From Lunularia cruciata (taxonomy: Eukaryota > Streptophyta > Marchantiopsida > Lunulariales > Lunulariaceae): a stretch of 64,000 nt of DNA. Each line of letters begins with the position of its first letter. Positions within the stretch are counted from its first letter, which is position 1. Positions 57,705-64,000 of the stretch are shown piece by piece. The stretch is taken from NCBI GenBank assembly GCA_948567375.1, contig OX419759.1:22536744-22600743 (forward strand). Reading direction: 5' to 3'. The translations under genes and the position numbers were made by a program. Under the pieces are notes generated by a model. It did not search any database and had not been told where the DNA came from. It saw only the letters and a program-made list of their open reading frames with translations.

Positions 57705-59950
57705 AAGGTGCCTAGCTATTGAGATTATGGATCAAAGGTCGTGCATACACTTGTCACTACTAATTTAAGTGAACATGGTACCCAACTAGTAGAACCCTCC
57801 ACTTTTGTTTCTAAGATTCCTTCTACCAGGTAAAGGAATAAAAAACAACTTAACCTATCATCATAACATGCACTCTTGGTCTGTTGGTCATCACTTCTAA
57901 CATTTCAAAGGAGAAAAACACAACACACCTAGAAAGAAGGAGCTTAAGCTCAACACCTACACACCAATCCAAGCCAACTGGGTGTACAAATTAGCATGCA
58001 AGCATAGAGAGGATCCAATCAAAAAAATTTGACAACAACTCTCTATACTTTTTGTTTGGAAAAGAGCTTCAAAGCCTTCTTGCTCTATCATCAAGCTAAT
58101 TTCAGCATGTACTCCAAGCCTAATCCAAGCCTAATTTTGAAATTTCAGATTGGAGTAGGCTTGGAATACATGCTGAAATTAGCTTGATGATAGAGCAAGA
58201 AGGCTCTGAGTTCTTCTAATCCAAGTGGTGAACTTTAATGTATTCTTGATGGGGAAAACTTAGTGCAACTCAGATGGGCATAAAATTTTATTTATGACTT
58301 GGATTTAATTGTTCTAGGATTCAGCAAAAAGCTTATAAGATAAGCTTTTCAATGAAATGAAATACTCTACACTTCAATCATTACAACTCCTTTGACAAGC
58401 TCTCAAACTTAGCCAATTTTTTGTAATTCTCACCTTAATTTTGAAATCCTAATTTGGGATTTGCTCCTAGGTTTTGGTAACATTTCCCCAGATTTTTGAA
58501 TTAGAGGTACACTTGATCCTCACAAACACTCAAGAAATAAAAAATAAAAAATCCTCAATTACAATCACAAAAAATAAGAGAATTGTCATTCAATCATGAT
58601 TTAAGATAGAATTGCTCTACCGAACTTATGATAGTGTTTTTAGTAGAATTTGTTGCATCAACTTTCACTCTCCATGAATCCACTTTTCTATAGTAGCTGG
58701 TTATGCAATTTAATAACTCTTTGCAAAGTTTGATGGCCTAATCCAACCCCTATCTCTACATATGAATCAATTCTTGAGTTAGGTTAACTTGTGAATTCTA
58801 TAGACCAAGGTATACTTGATCCAAGACCTTTATTTCTCCTTTGGAGGAATTCATATGAAACCTTTGCAAAGAGATGAAAAACCTAACCACCAACAACACT
58901 AGAAATTCTCATAAGGTGACTTTAACCACAACTTGAAGAGTGATCAAAACTCAGCACCTAATCATCAGCTCTTCTCCAACACCTTACATCCCAAAAGCAC
59001 CAACTTCAATCAACCAAATCTGATTAGAGATTGACCCAAAACTAAATTTTCTTGCACTCAGCACCATAAGCAATTTTTGTACTCTCTAACTCCACTAACA
59101 TATCATAAACATGTTTCTTGAAGCTTTCCAAATTGCTTATTTTGTGCTCTTGGTTATGAACTTTACCACCTTTGATTCAATCAATCATGTCTCCTCTATA
59201 ATCTACTTAAATCACTTGTTATTTGTCTCCAAATTATAGCATGTCAGCTTTTTTCTCCAACCATGGTCTCCACTTCCCAAATGCCCCTCTTGAACTCCCT
59301 TGATCCTCAAGAACTCTTGAATTCTCCTCTTGGGACCCAATCTTTTGCAAGTCTATCATTTAGTCTCTTCACTTTTTGACAAATGGACCCCAAAATTCCA
59401 CCTTGAAGCTCATGAGCAAAATTAATTCCTTCTCCATCTACCAGAGAACATAAATCATTAGATCCCTGACTTGCTCATAAGTAAGCATTGGAAGGAAAAC
59501 AAGATTGAGTTTCCCATCACCAATCCATCAATATTACCTCTGAAATGTATCACCGTCTAGTCTCATAAGCCGTCATAGTGTATAATTGGAAGCCTCGTGA
59601 GAAAAAGATTCAAGAGTGGAAGATAGAGAGTATGTGACATCTCCTACTCAATTGCTCTCTTTGACATCCAATCTCCATGCTTTACTACAACTCTCACTCC
59701 CAATGTCCTCCTCTTGCTCAAGACTCCTACCACTAAAACATCCCCCTCTCTCTCAACTCTCCCCACCTATATATATCAAAGCCCTTGAAAATGATAAGAT
59801 TGTAACCCAAGCGGAAAATTGCATACATATACATAGATTGCTCATATGGCAATAACTCAGCCGTGGGGATCCATCATAAACCTACTCCACTAATGTAGAG
59901 ATAACCATGCTAATTTAATTTTCATGGGCTATACAAACCACAACATGAAA
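57670..59950 (-). mobile_element. 2.28-kb LTR, same family as 41.3-45.7 kb
   Basis: On the minus strand it starts TTTCATGTTGTGG (TGTCATG in the other copy) and ends GCAAAATACAACA at 57670, followed by ATGGGTCAACAGTC, the same relative position as the primer site at 41255. It is collinear along its length with 41532-43755. It carries an inverted duplication at 58073-58205. Confidence 0.78.
58073..58205. repeat. 56-bp-arm inverted repeat inside the LTR
   Basis: 58073-58128 and 58150-58205 are reverse complements at 54 of 56 positions, separated by 21 nt. The other LTR copies are not folded at this place. RNA across it would form a long hairpin. Confidence 0.8.
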
Positions 59951-60760
59951 TTGTGACTTCTTGGCTAAGATAGGTTGCTTCTTTGAAGTGGTATTCTTCC
60001 TCTTGGCACCCTCTGGTACAACCAGTTCTTCATTTATAGACACAAAGAGTCCTATCTTGGCAAATTTGGCATCAACTCCTCTATACTTAGCAATCAAGGT
60101 TGGTCTTTCAAGTTGGTCATCAAAATCACTTGTAGGATGAAAGTGAGTGTGGAACCTCTTCCACTCCTCTTGGATTAGGAGATTGGTCCACATTTAGTAA
60201 TTCATAGGAAATGGATCAAGGTAATTAGCACCTTTGTCCTCCTCAAACTCTTTATGTAGGATCTTGCTATCAATCAAACATGTGTGCACAATCTACTTAC
60301 TTGCCTAAGCACATATAATAAAAAAGCACAGCCTCACAATTAGTCAAGTAGGCGGTTTGTTTGGGTTTGAAAATTTTCATAAGTGCTTCCACTATGCCTC
60401 TTTATGCATACCTTTGTAAATGGCTACCCTCCACCCATTGTTTTTTGACCTCTTATAATTAAATATGGCCTTGATCTTGGCCATCAGCTCTTTCTCAATG
60501 AATTTAGAGTCTCGGGTCATGGCTCTTGCAACTCCTACATTCAAGCCAAGCACCATTTTCCAATGATCCTTTGTCCAATTGTGGGGATTACCCCTCATTC
60601 CCTTTGGTGTCTTCTCTCTCTTCCTCCTCATCTTGTGGATCCCGGTGAAGTCAATCAGTTCGTAGTTCCAAAGCAAGAACCCAAAGTGTTTGCTCTAGAT
60701 CATGCAACTCTATAATGGATGACCCAGTTGTTATTGGAAGATACCTAGGATGGCCTCTAG
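59951..60760 (-). pseudogene. ORF2 copy, diverged, ending at an LTR
   Basis: Minus-strand text includes LLWNYELIDFTGIHKMRRKRE, GMRGNPHNWTKDHWKMVLGLNVGVA and KRSKNNGWRVAIYKGMHKE, matching FLAWNWNVSFPGFM, KRGNPACWTELDWRLVLGREVGV and KRTKNGYKVESYKDPVK of ORF2. After frame breaks it reads EEWKRFHTHFHPTSDF and PEGAKRKNTTSKKQ up to the LTR at 59950. It is the most diverged of the four copies. Confidence 0.6.
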
Positions 60761-61219
60761 AATCTTCCTTTATACTCTAGGTGCAATCACCATGACTCCT
60801 ACATTTGAAAGAGTCTCCACCACTCACTTCCCATATGCCCTCCAAGTGCTAACAATGATATTTTCTGTAATGGCCCTTAGTGGCAATTCCCAATTGAGCT
60901 GAAAGCACATTCAAATCATGGCAGCACTTGGGGACAAGTGCCAATAGGGTACTCAGCACTCAGGCTTGTAAGCGCCTGACCGGTAAGCACTCCAAGTGCT
61001 TATCATCTTGTCAGGATTATCCTACATCCCTCTAATTGCTACTTTCCATAATTGTGAGACCAGAGAGAGAGCCTCCTCTTTTTGTGGCTATTCCCCTAGT
61101 AACTACTGATCTCCATGGTCTCTCCCTAGCACTTAAAAAAAATTTGATCAACAAAAGCAAAATTTGAAGAAATGGGAGCACCACATTAACCACAAATATG
61201 AGTTTTGCTTTCTTTGTCT
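60761..61219. other. Upstream part of the 60-kb ORF2 element, no gene
   Basis: AT-rich decayed sequence; no coding frame recognised. Confidence 0.4.
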
Positions 61220-61414
61220 ATGGTGCACCATATGGAGTTACACTATCCTCTTCTAGGAGTGATCCTGCCCTAAGAGGTTAAATTTGAAATAATAAACTAA
61301 TTGTGACCTTGTGATATTTTTACTTCATTTCTAGTCATATTTTACTTGTATTCTCAAGGTAACAACCTATTCTTACCATTTATACTATTAGTATGTCAAC
61401 ATTGGGTTGTCACA
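61220..61414 (-). repeat. Repeat X copy upstream of an ORF2 copy
   Basis: Minus strand starts TGTGACAACCCAATGTTGACA. It shares GGTAAGAATAGG, GACTAGAAATGAAG, TTTAACCTCTTAGGGCAGG and ACTCCTAGAAGAGGATAGTG with the 51.57-kb copy. Confidence 0.65.
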
Positions 61415-61513
61415 ACAGCCTCTACTACAATCCTTGGTTCCCATGAGGAAGGTTATGCCCATCAAACTTAATATTGTACAAAGCTCTTACAAGCAAACCC
61501 ATGCAACACTAAA

Positions 61514-62830
61514 TTGGTTGAGACCACTAGCATCAACTGCTCCAATCACTTTTTCTTTGCATATTTCACATCAATTTTAGGATTCCTCACAGGCTGCCGG
61601 CCACTCTTGGGCATTGATGGATCACATCAAAAGAGCAAGTACCTTGGGATACTACTTTGTGCCACTAGTATTGATGCAAAATTTTCCCATTGCTTTTGCA
61701 ATTGTTGATGCCAAAAATGACACAAATTGGGATTCATTTCTCAAGAATCTATTGCAATGCTTTATGAGAGCATTGACAAATAGAGCATGCCTTCCAGAAA
61801 TCACATACTTATCAGACTGCTAGAACAGATTGATTCAAGCTATTGAAACAAAATTTGTGCACCAATTCCATGGTTTTTGCATGCATTATCTCAGTGAAAG
61901 TTCTTGCTGAACCTTGTCTTGCTTCTTTGGAAGTGTGCTTATGTATTAGTAAGCGTTAGTTCATTTTTTTCAATTTTTCCTCATGTTTACGTGTTTTATA
62001 TAACTCTGTTACATGTTATGCTTAGATACCTTCTCATTGTGCCAAAGACCTTTAGAAGATTGGTGACATTTCCTCCAAAGCCGTCAAATGGATCCATGAG
62101 ATAAAGCGGATCCATGAGATAAAGCTAGAATATTAGGTTAGTGAACTCTTAGGAGGCAATCAATTTAGGCACCTTCCATCAACACCTTGCAAAGGCACTC
62201 AACTCATGGATTTTAGATGCACATGAACTCTCCAAACTTGAAATGGCTTAGCTCATATGTCACAAGATGGTGAGCTGGTTTATGGAGTGATGCACTAAAG
62301 CCATGGCAGACCAATCCTACCTCACTGCTTCAGCCACAAAATGCATTCAAGTTGCAATCAATCAAAGTTATAAAGGTACCAAGTCATCGAGGCATTAACC
62401 ACTAAGTTTTGAATGCTTATCTAAACTTTCAAGTAAGGTTTTCAATCTTGGAACATGGACCTGTACTTGCCTGTCTTGGGCAACATTTCAGTATTGCATG
62501 TGCCTATGCTTCTACTATTATTTATTTTACATGATAGACTCTATGTGTTTTTGCTAACAAGTGCTTTGTGGTGGAGTCATATTGCAACTTGTACAAGTAA
62601 ATTACCCACCTGATACCTCACATAAGTAGATGGGAAGATGATGAGCTTGACATTGAGAAAAACATAAAAAAAACATACATGCATCTTTGCCTTCTACCAA
62701 AGACTTGTCATCTTGCTGGTCACCCTAAGACAAAATGCCATTGTCAAAAAGAGAAAGGTGGTGAGATTAGACAAGTGCATTGCAAAAGATGTTGTGGCCT
62801 TGGTCATTATCTTAGCACTTTTAAAGGGCC
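61514..62830 (+). pseudogene. Mutator-like (MULE) transposase, broken
   Basis: LTGCRPLLGIDGSHQKSKYLGILLCATSIDA followed, after a frameshift near 61680, by NFPIAFAIVDAKNDTNWDSFLKNLL and YLSD-TAG-NRLIQAIE is the MULE transposase pattern: catalytic Asp in IDG, the FPIAFA.V block, and the SD.Q.GL..A block. At 62681-62830 a final frame reads GHPKTKCHCQKEKG and CKRCCGLGHYLSTF, a zinc knuckle whose last Cys is Phe. This corresponds to the C-terminal knuckle of MURA-type proteins. Between them the frame is broken many times. The TAG in SD-TAG-N stands where Gln is usual. A tandem 18-bp duplication lies at 62090-62125. Terminal inverted repeats were not found. Confidence 0.72.
62090..62125. repeat. 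Perfect 18-bp tandem duplication
   Basis: GGATCCATGAGATAAAGC occurs at 62090-62107 and 62108-62125, inside the broken transposase. Confidence 0.85.
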
Positions 62831-64000
62831 ATTCTAATCAAAGGGTGATTTTTCTATGCTTGCACCTTGGAACATAACTCTTTGCTGAAGTATATCATTT
62901 TGCTAAACACACTATATATCATCTAAAGTTACATAGGAACATCTGTAATCTTTGGGTACTTACCAAGGAATGTACGGATAATAATCTGGAAAAGATCACT
63001 TTGCAATTGTTGAAGCTCAAATCCTTTACTCTATATTCTATATACTTGCCATCAGATACTGTTCATTGAGGAGAGTGAACTATAAATGTATGTTGCTTGC
63101 GCTAGAATAAAGTGGTTGAAGCTTTGATACTCCAATATATGTTTTTAGCTCTATTGGAATATGATGGAAAAGGTATGGCACATGTAGCTCGGGCACTTGG
63201 ATAAATCCTTGCAGAGCAGGTACTACAAGATCATCTTCGGGGTTCTGGAGGCACCCAACGTTCCCAGTCCTACCAAGCATGTGATCAATATGTATTCTTC
63301 ATGCAGTATATAATTTAGTCATATTTAGTTGCCTGGGAGCTATAGCAAATGTCAGAGAACGTACCCCAATCACAAACACAAGAATCCATATCTGCATTGT
63401 ACACGGAATGTATGCCTGATTGAATGTCAAATTATGAACCCCCCAGCATTAAATATATGATGTTTGCCACAAGTGTGTTGACAAGCTATAATGAATTGTT
63501 TATTTTTGTTAATTGTATATACCCATGCAATTTTTTTACATTACTGTAGTAGGATAGACCTAGAAGAACAGCTGTAGAAAACAGCACAATTGCAACCAAG
63601 GGAAAGACCCTTGGAGACCACTTGGATATATGTACCTTATCATGATTGATACTACAAACATCTGATTTACAAATCTGTACCACTTGCAAAACTATTTGAC
63701 AAACTAAATATTTGAGCACTGGTAGGAAAATTTAGTGATAAGGTTGGTTCCAATCAGTCCCTTAGCATCAAAGTGTTTGATAACCACAAGATCATCTGTT
63801 GTCAAATGCTCAATAGACATAGAGTTTTGAGATAAATTGTTGGAAGACTATATGGCAAAACAAACTTGGAAGTTTCTGCAAAGTTTGGCTTTGCTGAAGA
63901 TGGAGATCTTATGGGCTTGGAACTTGACTTAAACATTATGGTGTTTCTTTACTCTGCCTGCACATGTGGATACAATCTTGCAACTGTTGCAACCTAGAAA
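62831..64000. other. No gene identified; one membrane-like minus frame
   Basis: A minus-strand frame at 63719-63486 contains one hydrophobic segment (VFPLVAIVLFSTAVLLGLSYY). Another at 63280-63080 has a LQGFIQVPELHVPYLF stretch faintly like plant DUF247 proteins. They are about 200 bp apart and in broken sequence. I cannot assign either; a gene continuing beyond the window cannot be excluded. Confidence 0.3.

Noticed and set aside
63080-63719. DUF247-like membrane protein on the minus strand
   Set aside because: Only a weak resemblance in one short stretch plus one hydrophobic segment; the pieces are separated by non-coding sequence.

Overview
This is plant nuclear DNA, most likely from a bryophyte and probably a marchantialean liverwort. 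The evidence for a plant is a clade-B (AP2C-type) PP2C gene with four spliceosomal introns, a germin-like protein, and degenerate Ty3/gypsy-type and MULE-type transposons. The liverwort assignment rests on my memory of liverwort predicted proteins that resemble the gag/protease and REL-endonuclease LINE families seen here; no database search was run.

Layout. Positions 1 to about 31.2 kb form a gene-containing, mostly non-LTR landscape. It begins with the 3' end of a LINE (1-434). A complete but decayed LINE of the R2/NeSL type lies at 8502-12274 on the minus strand, flanked by an 11-bp target-site duplication (TSD). At least five further insertions carry only the last 19 to about 165 bp of the same element, most with clear TSDs (3015, 3374, 7484, 12629, 13607, 23749). 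Three well-supported protein-coding genes sit in this half: an AP2C-like MAPK phosphatase (18003-21032, plus, 5 exons, 720 aa), a cysteine-free germin-like protein (24644-25300, plus, 218 aa), and a PLD-superfamily phosphatidylglycerophosphate synthase of PGS1 type (30861-28222, minus, 3 exons, 541 aa).

From about 31.2 kb to about 62.9 kb almost everything is AT-rich transposon. The central family has a roughly 2.2-kb LTR (ends TGT...ACA), a gag plus zinc knuckle plus aspartic-protease reading frame (41195-38792, minus), and then a long second ORF (ORF2, 38365-35792, minus, 857 codons) with a conserved Trp-rich N-terminal domain and a coiled-coil body. I see no reverse transcriptase, RNase H or integrase in any copy. 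ORF2 relatives recur at 45.7-46.5, 52.5-55.0 and 59.95-60.76 kb. A related coiled-coil frame (ORF3) recurs at 47.3, 49.5 and 57.7 kb. A complete solo LTR (41532-43755) is nested in opposite orientation inside another LTR (41256-45722), with a 4-bp TSD. A second LTR family (34559-35248, with a tRNA-Asp-like primer binding site) has gag and zinc-knuckle ORFs downstream and interrupts the tail of the first element. A broken Mutator-like transposase lies at 61.5-62.8 kb.

The three genes do not look functionally linked: stress/MAPK signalling, an apoplastic cupin and mitochondrial cardiolipin synthesis. The most unusual items are the gag-protease-ORF2 family without polymerase genes, whose reading frames are interrupted mostly by TAG at glutamine-like positions; the TSD-flanked LINE insertions down to 19 bp, one with a double fold-back end; and an animal/yeast-type PGS1 in a plant.
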